A stretch of 64,000 nucleotides of DNA from Tetrapyrgos nigripes. Lineage: Eukaryota > Basidiomycota > Agaricomycetes > Agaricales > Campanellaceae. Each line of letters begins with the position of its first letter. Position 1 is the first letter of the stretch. The stretch lies in contig JAACJM010000263.1 of NCBI GenBank assembly GCA_013368315.1, forward strand, positions 1 through 64,000, given 5' to 3'. The position numbers and the translations under genes are program-made. Positions 43,239 through 55,296 of the stretch are shown piece by piece. The notes beneath the pieces are model-generated. The model was not told the origin of the DNA, searched no databases, and saw only the letters and a program-made list of their open reading frames with translations.

Positions 43239-44270
43239 CTGAAAGAGAGTGAGTCGATGGTCGAGCTACTGAAGGAGACCGAAAATCACGGACCAGAGTA
43301 AAGCTACCTGTCCTGGCCAACAGGGTGGAGAGAGCACGAAGGGAGGATTTGAATGACCGGATTTAAATACGTGACAGAGATGCACAGCAATATTTTGATG
43401 CATCGACAGAAACGATCCAATGATGACAGTGACAGAAGGACAGAATTAGTTGGACATAGTCGTGGAAGAAAAAAAGAGTAGAAGCGCACCACGGATCTCA
43501 TAGCCCATCCATCCTTGTTCGTTGTAGCGAAAACCCAGAACTGTAAAGTCGTTACGCCAAAGAGCCTGGCGAAAGGCAATACCAGTAAGCATCGACGACA
43601 GTACGAGAGGCACGAATAAGTAGACTGACGCCACGGATATGATCACACCTGTCAAGAGGGCATTATCACTATCAGAGTGGAATCAATGACACATGTATGA
43701 CCTACCGTAGAAGAAGGACATGTAGGGCGACACATCCAGTCGTGACGCCATATGCCACCAGTAGAGGGCAAAGGAAGGATGAGAGCAACAGGCCCAGAAA
43801 TCGTCAGAGGCAGAAAGGTCGGAAAGGGTTTTCCTGATGGTGCAGCCAATAAGTAGTTTAGGCAGTAGCCTGCGCGACCAAGCGATAAAAATCACGATCA
43901 GCGGGGAGTAATACATACTGAAGGTAACAGATCACGTTTCGATGTCTACATGTCGCAGTAATTCTGAATTGATTGATGATGGGCGGCCACTTGTTCCGGG
44001 CCCATGAAACGGGGAGGGATGATTATCAAAATCAGGGAAGAGACACAGAACGGCCGTCTATAGAAACTTGAAAATGCTAAGCCCGAAGAGATGTTGCTTG
44101 GGAAAGTGAAAAAAACCGGAGAACAGAAAACAGGATGCGTACGTAGAGTACGAGGAGAAGAAAATGTATGTAGGTATGTATATTCCATTTTTAGAGTAGC
44201 TGTCAGCTATGTAGTGAGTCGTACAGAGAAATATTGGTACTTTCAGGAAGAGAAAAATAAAGTGCAAAAC
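43239..44270. other. Upstream region with possible further minus-strand exons
   Basis: On the minus strand 43916-43706 and 43655-43480 read as hydrophobic stretches joined by a plausible intron (gtaggtcat...cttgacag): YYSPLIVIF..., then VIISVASVYLFVPLVLSSML. They could be the N-terminus of the DUF6534-like protein or another membrane protein. No family could be assigned. 43920-44270 shows no gene. Confidence 0.3.
44251..44256 (-). terminator. Pol III terminator of the tRNA gene
   Basis: On the minus strand a run of five T (TTTATTTTTCT) lies about 15 bp after the tRNA 3' end. Confidence 0.6.
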
Positions 44271-44351
44271 TGGACGTTCAGGGGATTGAACCCTGGACCT
44301 TATACATCGTGCTTATGCAAAGCATACGCGCTACCACTGCGCTAAACGCCC
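44271..44351 (-). tRNA. tRNA-Ala(UGC) with a 9-nt intron
   Basis: Full cloverleaf on the minus strand. Acceptor stem GGGCGTT/AACGTCC contains the G3-U70 pair that identifies alanine tRNAs. D arm GCGC-AGTGGTA-GCGC. Anticodon stem TATGC/GTATA with loop TTTGCA-T holding anticodon TGC. Variable loop AGGTC. T arm CAGGG-TTCAATC-CCCTG. Discriminator A. The extra bases TAAGCACGA sit after position 37, the standard place for a eukaryotic tRNA intron. The 81 nt equal 72 mature nt plus a 9-nt intron; CCA is not encoded. Confidence 0.95.
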
Positions 44352-46435
44352 CTGAGAAAAGTAAAATGATTTTCTTACTGAGAGCTAAGTACTGATCGTC
44401 TTGCAGAGTCGTTTGATGTGGGGGGAAATCTATGGCCTCGGGCGATGCATAAAAAATCATAGCTGTATAATAAGTGGGAGTGGTGGAAATGTGATGCGAA
44501 ATAAAAATGAACTGGTCAGTGGTAGCTAGATTACAGGTCAGCAAGTTTAGCGAAGGTGCGGAACGGCCGTCAGAGCCCAGGGCCTGTTGGAAGATTATCA
44601 AGCTAGCTCCTGCTAGAGCCTGCCTAGAGACTAGTCGGAAAAATGAAAAATATCTTTTCGACGCACGTGAAAAATCGAGCCGCGCCTTATGTTTTGGCTT
44701 CCGGGTGCCGCACCACGGACCACCACTTTTCCTCCAATATCTTCCATATGATTCACATCAAGGGGTATAGGCCAACCGGGGATATTTCACCCCAAACATG
44801 GAATTGAATGAGAGAGACGAGCGAGAAAGGGTTTACATCGAGAAGTACGTACTATGTACTGACCATGAGTAGTTAATTAACAAGTCGTCGACATAGGCAT
44901 AATTAATAAAAACATTAAAGCATACAACGGTCACTATTGTGCCCGTTGAAGTAGAAAGACGAAATAATATATGATAGAGGCACATGTGCTGATGACGCGA
45001 CGAGGGAGGGCTGGGTGGGTCAGAGAAAAGTGGAGACGGCTCGGATAAGGCTATGAACTGCAGATAGAGCGTAACTCGTTAGATACTTGAATATGCTTCA
45101 ATGTGAATAATAGTTACCTCAGAAAATTCGTGAAGATGCGAGGACGGACAGTGAATGTACTGTCAAGATAATTCACGAATGTTTCTGAGGAAGGTATCAT
45201 CAATACGATGATTAGGCAGTCAGGCAATGATAACGTACCGAAAAATTTCGGACTTGAGGCAGGCTGGCAGGCAGGTAGGATGGGTTCTAGACCCATCAAC
45301 GACGAATCAGAGGGTACTTATGTTCCAGGAGCATCTGCTGAAACTTCAGCACTCCTGGACATGCTCCTAATCGTCTGGACGGCAGCTCAATGATCGAATT
45401 TGCAATCTGATCGTTGATTGGAGGAGGAGACGGAAGTATCACATATTTCCGAATTCGGAGGTCTCCAAAGCGGCAAGCCGCTATGTCAAATGTTTTTCTT
45501 TGCATGAGCTATCGAGGTACTTATTTGTTAGTATTTACCTGAGCACTTTTGTGCGTAGATAGTTTAATTGATCATTTTTCTGGGAACAAAGGTAGGGAAT
45601 GAGGATGTGAGTCTCTCGGGGTATCCTATATATATGTATGTAGAGCGAAACAGGAGATTACCCTTAATCAGGGTAGTGTACAAAAGTAGAAAGAAACAAG
45701 AGAAATAGAAATGATTTTCGTTCGAGGAGACATGAGATCGTGGCCACGGTAGGCCTAAAGTCCGGAGACGAGCGTGTAGCCTCAACTGCGTACGGAGAAA
45801 TGTATAGACAGCCCTGGGGTCCTACGCACGGAGCGATAAACGAGATAATATGAAATTGAAGAATGAACTTACAGCGAAGACTAGTCTTTTGTAAAGATGC
45901 TTTAAAACATAAGTACTGAAAGGAAACAATGAAATAAACTATAAAATAGATTCAGTAACCAAATAGTGATACGAGTGAGAAATGGACATGGGGAATAGAT
46001 CAAAAACTTTTAAGAAGGATACAAGATGGTTACGAACCACTGGGACGTGTATGAGTGCCACTGAGGCTATGGTCACGGAGACTGAGGATTGAGCCACGGA
46101 GGCGTATGATCATTCATGATTAGTGGACAGCCCTGGGGTCCTAAGCACGGAATATTGACTGAATTTATGAAGAGAAATTGAGGGAAGAAATCACTTTTTG
46201 CAAAGAATCCTTAAAATATAATCAATCGAAACCCTGCCGCCGAGACCAAAAAATTGATGCTTCTTTGAGTGACTCTCCTCCAATCTGCCAGAGGACCCTC
46301 CTCTTGAGTCTTCCCTCTTAGGCCGTGGATAAACTGTAGGGCATGATTGAGGCGAGCAGTTGTCCGCTGGTAAATGCCGTATGAAAGGCAAGGGCTTGAA
46401 GGGTGTCTGAAGTTTCGGTTCCGTGACGCGTGAGT
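44352..46435. other. Intergenic between tRNA-Ala and chk1
   Basis: A long hairpin lies at 45117-45134 with 45172-45190 (CCTCAGAAAATTCGTGAA against TTCACGAATGTTTCTGAGG). The word ACAGCCCTGGGGTCCTA(C/A)GCACGGA occurs at 45808-45833 and 46126-46151, part of a roughly 315-bp spaced duplication. No coding unit is supported. Confidence 0.45.
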
Positions 46436-46501
46436 CTGATATTGAAAAAATCACGGGACCGTGACATCCGCGAATCATTATCAACCGAAAATCTCACGCG
46501 T
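46436..46501 (+). promoter_or_regulatory. Two MluI cell-cycle boxes (MCB) before chk1
   Basis: ACGCGT at 46436-46441 and 46496-46501, 86 and 26 bp before the ATG at 46522. In yeasts ACGCGT is bound by MBF (Mbp1/Swi6-type) and drives G1/S expression, including DNA-replication and checkpoint genes. The role here is inferred from sequence and context. Confidence 0.55.
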
Positions 46502-46521
46502 CTTCTTGTTTTCAGGCCACC

Positions 46522-48611
46522 ATGACCACCAAACTCCCCAAAGTTGCAGGTAAGACCTACCTTATTCTCTATATCTGGAGGGCTTATGCCGGTATCGATG
46601 CAGGTTTTGAACTTGTACACCAAATTGGTGGGGGTGGGTTTGCGTCGTGAGTCCTTTTACTCGGCATGTTCTCCTTTCTCTCATCACATCTGGTCTTCAT
46701 TTTATTTGTCTATAGTGTGTATCAAGCCGTGAACCTTGCAGAAGGGCGTGTTGCGGCATGCAAAGTCATAATCCTAACGGACGACACTTCTGATACTCAA
46801 CGCAAAGCTTTCGAGAAGGAGATGCGCATACATTCCGTCCTCAACCATAAACATGTCCTACACTTTATCAACGCTGTGGTAGTGGAGACCAAACACAAAG
46901 CAGTGTATCAGCCTGGTATATATGTCCTGATGGAATTGGCCGCAGGAGGGGATCTATTTGACAAAATTGGTGAGTTTCTTTGGGATTTTCTTTGAGAGTA
47001 ATGCTTCGACGCTCACTTTCATGGATCAATTCAGCTCCTGACGTAGGAGTCGATGACGAAATAGCACATCTGTATTTTAATCAGCTTTGTGATGGAATGG
47101 TGAGCTTTTTGACCTTAACCGTCCCTTGCGTTCATGGTTGTACGTCCCTAGGAATACATCCACTCCGAAGGAGTCTGCCACCGAGATCTCAAACCCGAAA
47201 ATCTACTCCTTGATGCAGCGGGCACACTCAAGGTCTCCGATTTTGGGTTAAGCTCAGTTTACAAGCTCAAGGATTCGGGGAAGACTAGAATGTTGACAGA
47301 GAGATGTGGCAGTTTGCCGTATGTCGCTCCAGAAGTGTGTTATTACTCTCTCTCCTACTCCCTGATGCTCATGTTTCGTACCCTTAGTTGAACGGAGACC
47401 AACCATACGCAGCAGAACCAATAGACGTATGGGGTATTGGAGTCATCCTGTTCACAATGCTTGCCGGAAGTACGTTCTTGTCGCTTTTATTGTGTTGTAA
47501 TCCCAGTATATGTGCTAACGTCCTGGTCGTGATAGATACACCTTGGGATGAACCAACATCTCGCAGCCCTGAGTGGAATGCATACATTGCTGGAGAAATC
47601 TTTGATGAAGCTCCCTGGAATCGTTTCAACCCCGAGGCGCTGTGTGAGCTCTCCCTTGATTGACCTGCTGCTTTCATCTCATCTTCGACCCTACGCGTCT
47701 GGCTTAAAACAGCGCTCATCTGTTCCCTCTTGACTCCTTCACCATCCAAACGAATGACCCTGGCTCAAGCTAAAGCCCATCCTTGGACGAAAAGAGCTTC
47801 TCAATTTGTTCGTGGCTCGGTGGAAGACCTTGCGGATAAGTTGACCCAGGGACTAAGGGTGAGTGGGGATATGGCTGTTGCTAGTGCAGTACCAGGAGAA
47901 GTAGCGTAAGTTATTTCTATCTGTCATGTTTGGAGTGAGACTGATTGGACCCTTTCCAGCGACGTGGATATGGACGTGGACAACTCCAATCATCCACAGG
48001 GACACCAATCACAATTTACACAGTCGTTGATGTTATTCGTGCGTATCTTGCTTTTTCGCTTTGTACCTGGTTGTATTGACAAGATGATTGGTTTATACAT
48101 AGTCTCAAACTCAACATGGAACTCGTTACACTCCTAATCTTACTCGTTTCTACGCTTCTATTACTCCAGTCCCCCTCACAAACGCTATTAAAGAAGAATT
48201 AGAAGCTTTAGGGGTCAAGGTCAAGGTTCCTTCTGCTGGTCAAGGTGAATAATACGGTCTACTCTGATTTTTCAGTATACATAGATGATTGATAAATTCC
48301 GTCCTTCTCAGACGGTTCGTTCGCCGAGGATGGGAAACTGAGATTGAGAATAGGAGGATATGACAAGCGCAAAATGATCTTCAAGGGATGGGTGATAGTA
48401 GATGCGTTTTCGTGGCAAGAGAATCAAGGAAGTTTTTGTATCTTTCAAAGGGATACGGTGAGTGCTTTCCTGTTCTTTTTTGGATTGTCAGATCTTCCCG
48501 AGGCTGAATGCGAATCTGGATATTTAAAAGGGCAACCCTATATCCTGGCGTCAGCTCTGGAAAGCTATCATCGAGTCTCCAGGCGTTGTGTCGTATGTAC
48601 TGAGGAAGTAG
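46522..48611 (+). CDS. chk1: Checkpoint serine/threonine protein kinase Chk1
   Basis: Twelve exons: 46522-46549, 46604-46646, 46716-46969, 47035-47099, 47152-47334, 47388-47469, 47536-47643, 47713-47905, 47960-48038, 48103-48244, 48312-48457, 48531-48611; sum 1404 nt, 467 aa. Gly loop G18-GGGFASV, ATP-binding K40, catalytic HRDLKPEN (D142), DFG (D160), activation segment [11 protein letters not shown], then [11 protein letters not shown] and [13 protein letters not shown]. These are Chk1 hallmarks. The C-terminal ~110 residues have FKGWV...[23 protein letters not shown], the KA1-like regulatory domain of Chk1. It would act in the nucleus in the DNA damage and replication checkpoint, downstream of an ATR/Rad3-type kinase, delaying mitosis. 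The last intron ends AAAAG and restores the family reading. Intact. Confidence 0.93.
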
Positions 48612-48719
48612 AGCTGACGATGGCTCCATGGGTTTGGCATACATATATCTGAGTTGTGCGCTACACTATGCTTGCTTATTTGTTCTTAAACTCTTTCAAT
48701 CGAAGATCTCTATTTTTTC

Positions 48720-49290
48720 ATTCATCTCCCATCTGGATCGGGATGGAATCCTGGCTCTACCTCAACATTTAAAACGACACCTGGCTCATTTGCGACCGTG
48801 ACCTTCGAAGGTACTTTGAAGTAATATAGACTTAGAGTAGATGTAGGCTGTGGCGGGCTATAGCACATCTACACCCGGCGTTCATACAAGACCACACCGT
48901 GTATTTCTATCTATATTCTGCCTATGTTTACAGGAATCGCAATTCAGCTATACGGCGACTTGAAGAGTGAAAACTCTTCGACTTCCGGATCTACAAAATA
49001 TCAATTAGATGATGTTGAACCGCAATCGTTCGACTTGTTTCCTCTGGGTTTGGCCGTCGATACGTGAAACAACCAGCTTTCGGGCAACTATCACCTGGAG
49101 AACATCGGATGACGGTTATGCATGCTGGCACTACCACCGGCACGCCTCTAACCATCTAGATCTCGGCCTCGTTGAATCATTGGTGGCACTGTCGCGGAGT
49201 GATTTTCCTTGGTCTTATGGTTTCCTTATTATTTTCATGGAACACTCGAAGGAGGTGTCGGTTCCGGCGACGACTGCGTAGAAGTGACAC
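48720..49290 (+). pseudogene. Decayed fragment of the jelly-roll extracellular protein family
   Basis: Begins about 110 bp after the chk1 stop, without a start codon. Readable pieces: WNPGSTSTFKTTPGSFATVTFEG, an intron 48810-48940 (gtactttg...tttacag), then AIQLYGDL, YQLDDVEP and, after stops and frame changes, SGNYHLE or LSPGEHRMTVMHAGTTTGT in another frame. The same family is represented by the intact-looking gene at 63222. The intron carries a copy of the short interspersed repeat. Several stops and shifts show it is dead. Confidence 0.6.
48831..48915 (+). repeat. Short interspersed repeat, copy B, inside a pseudogene intron
   Basis: CTTAGAGTAGATGTAGGCTG start and GTGTATTTCTATCTATA end, matching 26372-26474 with scattered substitutions and a shorter tail. 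Contains GTAGATGT/ACATCTAC as a fold. Confidence 0.65.
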
Positions 49291-52088
49291 ACCATCGCCT
49301 CTGAATGTTACGGATTTGAGGATGGAAGTGAAGGCAGTGGACCAACAGCATCTGTCCATAGAACGGGTGGTAAATCAGCGGCAAATGATTCACACAGATA
49401 ATGGATGGATGATGAGACAGATGACGGAAGAGATGGCACATGTAACAGAAGTCCCACTTCGTTATCCCGAACTATGACACTCTGGACTAAAGGAGGAGGA
49501 AGAGGAATGGAGATGTATTATTCGGGCTATGACCAAGTTCTGATATCCCGGGGGAGTTTACTACTTGGGCTAAGAGGGAGTAATCCGATGCTGACACAGC
49601 GCATCGCCGTCGTGCATATAGAAAACAGATCATTGTTATGGCGCAGTGTCCTTGCGCTATCGTTGTAATCGGAGTAATTAGTTAGTACGTTCTAGAATAG
49701 CGAAAAAGAGGAGAGGTGCGGAAAATGGTCCATTTATGCACGCTTTGTGACATGTCAGAGAGGACGAGTGTGAGAAGAAAAACCAAGTCTATGAACACCA
49801 TTGAAGACATTTATGTATGTGAGAGATGCATAGGTATGCGAGCACGTACCGTTAGCTGATCTGGCCACAGCCTATAGGAACAATATCTCCCTCAAAGAAT
49901 GAGTGATACATTTGCCTTGGTAGATGACGAAAGTAGTGTTGCCGTATGCATATATTGATTGCTTGAGAGACGACCCAGGCGGGTGTGTTGGTTGTCAAGA
50001 CGGAGGAAGACGCCTCGGTAAAGGTGACAAGCATTCGTATGTAGTAAACGAGGGGGGAGGACCAAACAGCGAAGGAAAGAGAAGACTTGGAGAAGGGAAA
50101 AATGAAAGATGGCGCAGAGGAATAGGAAGGAAAAAAGACTCTAAGGGGAACATAAGAAAAGCTCACCAATTGAGACCCCCACACAAATCTAACCATATCA
50201 TCCTTCTCCTTGCCCTTTCCATCCCCCTTCTTCTCAACCAAATATCCAAACCCACTACTCTCCTAACTCAAGGTGGAACATGCTCAGAGGCGGTGCACGT
50301 AGTTCGGAGTTCTACTAGATATGCGGTCTAAAAAGATGCCTTAGTCCTATCTTCATGGAGTGAGAGAGTGGAAGAGGAGGAGTCTATTAACCGGGCTGGG
50401 ACCAATAACTGATGCGCCGGCGTCCAGGAAGCGTAGTGGAAATGCTGCAGTCACTTTGAGGACGACGTAGAGATCCCGGGCAGTTTCAAACCCCGCAAAT
50501 CCGCGCCAAACTGGGCGACGCGTCAATTTGTTTCTTTCAACTCCTTGTTCCCTTCCTTCCACAACTCGGCTTGGCTCTCCGACTCTCAGTCTCTCGTTGC
50601 TGTGCCCAGTACTCTGAACGCATGGTACACTTATGATGTTTATGGTGAGTTCCTCTCGTATGGATCACCGGTTTCGTCCTTTTGACCAACCAGCTTTCGG
50701 TGACTCGCCGTTCGCCGTTAGGAACGTCAACAGCAAAGGTGAGGATAGCATGTGTAGCGAGGAAGCAGTTGTCTGTTGAAGTAAAAGGTGCGTTGTCTTC
50801 ATTAAAGCTCTTCCTTTTCTAAGACACGACCACTCCTCCTTCCTCTACCTCTTTCTTTTTCTCTGCCCCTCCTCTGTCTATGACACTGCAACCTTTGTTA
50901 ACCTCAGTTATCCATGCAGCTCTGTGGTCACCCACTCGAAATACTCGATAACGGAAGGAGACAACACTCGGAACTCCCACGCCGTTGAGAAACTGCTCTC
51001 ACTCCTCTACCACTTCTTCAGCGTCAGCGTCTAAGCCTTCGCCATCCCGAAACCAAGCGCATACACCCACTCAGAAGTGCATACAACCCTAGTCTCAGTT
51101 TCATCATCGACCAGACGTGCGTATACTGAAGACACTCTTGCTCTGGTTCGTTCGCCTTCTTACCTTGCCCTTTGCACCTCGGACCACCTTCAATAACTTT
51201 GTATCATTGCTTGGTACGCATACATTCGCATATACCCGCCTCTTGATCTCATATCATCGTTCTCTTTTACGTATTTTCAGCTCAGACAGGCTAGGCTCGC
51301 TGCAATTAGCTTGTAGTGGGTCTTTCTTTAGATTTGCTCAGGCAGTATCGTGTTCTACAAGCACATGACGTTGGTATCGCATAGTTTATCAGTCAGTCTC
51401 CGTCATCCTTCGGTGAGTATTTCTTCGGTTTTGTATTCAGTTGAGCTATCTCACTTAAGTTTGTTATAGATGGCGTATACTTATCCATCCCCTGTCAGTG
51501 AAGTTGGAGTTTGAGGCAGAACATGCGTTAGGCGAGTTGAGAGTCTGGGTATCAGCTGTTTGTCTGTCTATCTATAGTGTACTATGTACTTATATACGTA
51601 CTGTGTACGAATAACAGCTCAAACGACAGGATGCAATCACTTTGTGTGATGGGCAAACGGATAATTGTACGTTTCTTCTATGCCCTACTCTTGCGGTCTC
51701 TTTTGACTGTCCTGAAAGGTATCTTATCTCGCACCAACCCTAGTCCTTGGATTACTATGGAATGTTTGCTTCAACGAAGTTCGTCCGTAATGTCGTAAGC
51801 AAAACCCATTCCGCAGACCACCGCCGTCAAGGCAGTCTAGGTTGGTAGATGACTTACATGTACTCTTGCTTTATAGAACTCTAAGGTCTCAAGATAAGCT
51901 ATCATACCCATGAGCAAATGTGCGTGAATTGATTGTACAATGAATTCGAGCTTCGTATTCGAGGGTTTACAGGGAATTCCGATAAATAGACCAGAAACTA
52001 TATCTCAAAGCATACTTAGGTGCAGGAGAGACGCTGTCCCGCAGCGTTCCAGTTCTGACAAAGGTACTACTCGCTCTTGGGATGTCTC
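49291..52088. other. Region without a supported gene
   Basis: Some intron-like signals are seen at 50650-50800 (ATGGTACACTTATG then gtgagttcc), but no readable exon chain follows. GAA/GGA-rich plus strand at 50050-50160 and C/T-rich sequence at 50160-50260. The right edge contains the 3' flank of the membrane-protein gene. I cannot assign a function. Confidence 0.35.
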
Positions 52089-53663
52089 TCACACTTGAGC
52101 CGGATCTCCTTTTGGGTACTGGACTTCTGAGACACCCTGGTCATAATCGAGCTTCTTTAACTCGAAAGTTTGTGGCTGTTCGTTCACCGCAACGCCATCC
52201 CCCGAACCGCCAGTCTGAGATCGAGTTCCCATCCTCCTTGAACTCAATAGTGTTGAACTTGATTGTATTCCATTGCTGACGTTGACTCTAAGTCCACTGC
52301 GGACTACAATGAGCGTTGGAGCGAGTCCCTGTACGATTTCATGTCAGTGAGTTTGTCGTTCGAAAGCAACTTGATACTTACCGTGATCTGTATGACCGAG
52401 GGTTGTAGTACCTGTGCGCCTGCTCTTAGACCTGTCTCGCTCAAAATGATGGCAAGGTAGATGATGAGGAAAGCAGAATAGAGTATTCCTGACTCGAGGC
52501 TGCAAGAACCTCCTTAGTATATAGCAGACATAGAAAAATCAAGCAAGCCTCACACAATGGCAACAATTCTTCTATATCTCTTATCAATTCCATCCCCGAA
52601 GACACTTCTCGAGGTGTGGCTCAGGTACATAATTCGTCCTCCTTGATAGGACGGAGAAATCAGGTCATTGCGTGTGATATCAGGAAGCCGTAACGTACCA
52701 ATCAACAATGAAAGACTCAAGTTAGCAGTGGTACATACGCTGATAAATGCAGTCAAAATCTTGATTGGTGTCTGATCTGGGTTGGGAGGCTTGGTAGGGA
52801 AGTCTTCAATAGAGACGAGGATTATATCTGAGAGAAGAAGGCCTAAAGAAAAAAAGTAAGTATATTAAGTGTAATTTTCAACGAATATCTCACCAGTCTC
52901 CACAATGGACAAGATAATGGGTATCACAATAATGATAAATCTGTTGCTCCAGAGGACGTAGCAGCGATAGATCTACAAAAGAACGTTCAGTCTTTCGCCG
53001 GCACTTGTGACTCATACTAACTGACCAGAATCATCTCTGCAATAACGCTAGCACAATATCAATCTGCTGAATATTGACATGAGATGCAATAGTTGATAGA
53101 CTTACGTGCTCAGCAGCTGAGCCACTTCAATTCCAGTACTGAGGAAGCAAATTAGACCCCGAAAGATTCACGGAGGACGAATACGCTCACCTGAAGATAA
53201 ACTCCTTATAAATGAGATTGAAGAGATCCGTCTCACTGCTAGCACTCGGGTCAAATAGGCCGAGCTCCAGACATATCTGAGCGCTGCTGAATGCCAAGGC
53301 CAGAGTAGCCAAAAAGAAGAGCAATGAGGTTGATACAATGTGCACGACGTTCTTCTGGCGACTCGACTTGGACTTCTGACGAAGAACATGGATGCAAGCC
53401 CCAAACACCATCACATAGATACCTGTGGTACCGGTAAGAGTTTAGGAGAACTTGTGACAGTACGGATTTAAAAAATGACTGACCCCACAAAAGGTAAGCA
53501 AACTTGAGAGAGGGAGTCTCGTTGAGTACTATGAGGTGGTCCAGATATGACGAGATAACTCACTATTCCTGTCAAGAAGAGTTGCGTAGGCAAGGGCAAG
53601 CCAGCCATTGTTCGATGAAGTGAGTAAAATGATGGGTGGACGAGTTACTACTAGGCTGTTCAT
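52089..53663 (-). CDS. Multi-pass membrane protein of an uncharacterised basidiomycete family
   Basis: Ten exons on the minus strand: 53663-53564, 53528-53484, 53422-53191, 53138-53106, 53047-53026, 52972-52894, 52842-52699, 52641-52554, 52499-52382, 52328-52089; sum 1101 nt, 366 aa. About seven hydrophobic segments. Family landmarks are YRCYVLW (after a 22-nt exon), FIIIVIPIILSIVETG, a basic loop RYRRIVAIVLESGILYSAFL, and GLAPTLIVVRSGLR at the last membrane segment, followed by a polar Ser-rich cytosolic tail. Such proteins with Y-R-C-Y-V-x-W and G-x-x-P-T-L-I-x-x-R are numerous in Agaricomycetes and of unknown role. Intact; start chosen as the only ATG with a spliceable frame. Confidence 0.82.
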
Positions 53664-54299
53664 CTCTGCATCTTTTATATACCTGAAGGAATCAGAAAAG
53701 CGGTAGCATCTTGCGATGGTGAAGGTGTACCCAGTCTGGCATTTGACAGAAATAAAACTATCTCACTATGGTCAACGTTATATTTAGGGCTCGGGAGGCC
53801 GTAGGGGTGCCAACACTCCCGTAGCCACAAGAAAAAAGTGCCGATGATGTCAATTGCTCATAGCGCCGGCCAAGAAGCAATCACAATCGAACATTGGTCG
53901 TCGAGGCTTCTGCTGATATTGATTGAGAGCGGTAAGTAGCTTAAAAATAATGTGACTACACACTGCATCTGTGGCTGCGGTCATTGCGAAGAGAGATGGG
54001 CTGAAGTTCTTGAATTCAATCACTCACTAGGTAACAAGCTTGATCCAACTGCCCGTGGCTGCCATGTCCATGACATAGAGGAGATCTCGTATCTCGTATT
54101 GGTAACTTGAAGCAGGATGTAGGGACGAGAATACCAGGATTCCTAAATGTGCTTCTGAATATCGCGCTCATCGACAAAATTAGTCTGAGCCCTGATAGAA
54201 CGTTCAGCGGTAGAACTTGATCCTGAGCATATTGAGCAGATGTAAGTGCCTCAGTTCCCTTCTTCAGGAGTAACAAAGACTCACGCACTAAACTTGAAT
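53664..54299. other. Intergenic, nothing recognised
   Basis: 5' flank of the membrane-protein gene and unassigned sequence. Confidence 0.3.
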
Positions 54300-54515
54300 A
54301 CTCACCAATACCCCAATCAACTCCTATCTCGCCTTACTACAGCCTAAAGTCACCCGTAACCCATCCGGAAAAGGAACCATCGTCGAAGTCAACTCTCTTA
54401 CTATTGAACCAGAACCATACCTCCCATACCTCATGGCCAGATTCCGCAAAGCAGGAGGACGTACCCTACACGCAAAGGTGCAACATACTGATGGCGCATA
54501 TATACATTAAGCGAT
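54300..54515 (+). pseudogene. Fragment resembling D-amino-acid oxidase
   Basis: The plus strand reads NTPINSYLALLQPKVT, then EVNSLTIEPEPYLPYLMARF and RKAGGRTLHAKVQ before a stop. In D-amino-acid and D-aspartate oxidases a segment with YLPYLxxRF and KxxGGxxxxAKV lies in the middle of the protein. The FAD-binding N-terminus and the C-terminal part were not found. Called from one conserved stretch only. Confidence 0.4.
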
Positions 54516-54802
54516 TGCCTGTTGAGATCTCGCCAGACTAGAGAAGTAAAAGACGTGCAACTATTCTGGATGGATCTTATTCACATTCTAGATCCCATCT
54601 CCTCCACAAGAGATCCGTCGGAGACTGCAGTCTCGGTTCGTATCCAACCGAGTACATCAAAGAGAATGCTCAAAGTTCAAGCGACTCGGACTGTGTGTCT
54701 TCCCATTAGCGGCTATCTCACCGTCCCTCCTGAGAAGCAAGGTTGAAGAATTCATTTTGCTTGAGAAATGTGGCGCCCAAGTCTGAAGTTCATACTGAGA
54801 TA

Positions 54803-55296
54803 AGTAACTGTTCACGACGGACCAAATAGCAACGAAGCATCAATATTCAATGCCCGCATAGGATTATTTTCAGATTCCATTGTTTACTGGTACGATCGTG
54901 TGCTTTGATGAGATACTTCAGTCAGCACTGAGCCATGAGCGCTGATCATAGACTCATTTAGCACAAGAATTCGGGTGCCTAATCCCTTCAATCAAGCGGT
55001 GATCAACTGCCTCGAGAACGCTTCGATGCAATGATTGCGTCACGAGTAATTGATCTTATATGTACGAAGGTCTATTTTGTAGGGCATTGCTTTTTTATCT
55101 GGTAGATAGTAAACTGGCAAATAGGGGTTGGGCCTTTGGCCACATCAGGTGCCAATCATGTGCTGGGATGTTTACCGTTTGGTGTCTTGTCCTCTTCCAC
55201 CTCAGTAAGTACCTGCTGGGCTATTCTCTTCATCCTCTTCTAAGCGAACCATGGTGGCTACTTGACAAGAACTTTAGCCAACAATTGTGGTCTGGA
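54803..55296 (+). repeat. 500-bp dispersed repeat, copy A (uninterrupted)
   Basis: Runs parallel to 61249-61399 plus 62403-62790 in direct orientation. Shared landmarks are CTGTTCACGACG, CATCAATATTCAAT, GAGCGCTGATCATAGAC, AGCACAAGAATTCG, ATCTGGTAGATAGT and GGGCCTTTGGCC. Unknown family; no coding capacity. Confidence 0.8.

Noticed and set aside
49852..50331. Overlapping open frames of 129 and 135 codons on both strands
   Set aside because: Purine/pyrimidine-biased sequence gives open frames in several phases; no motif and no splice support.
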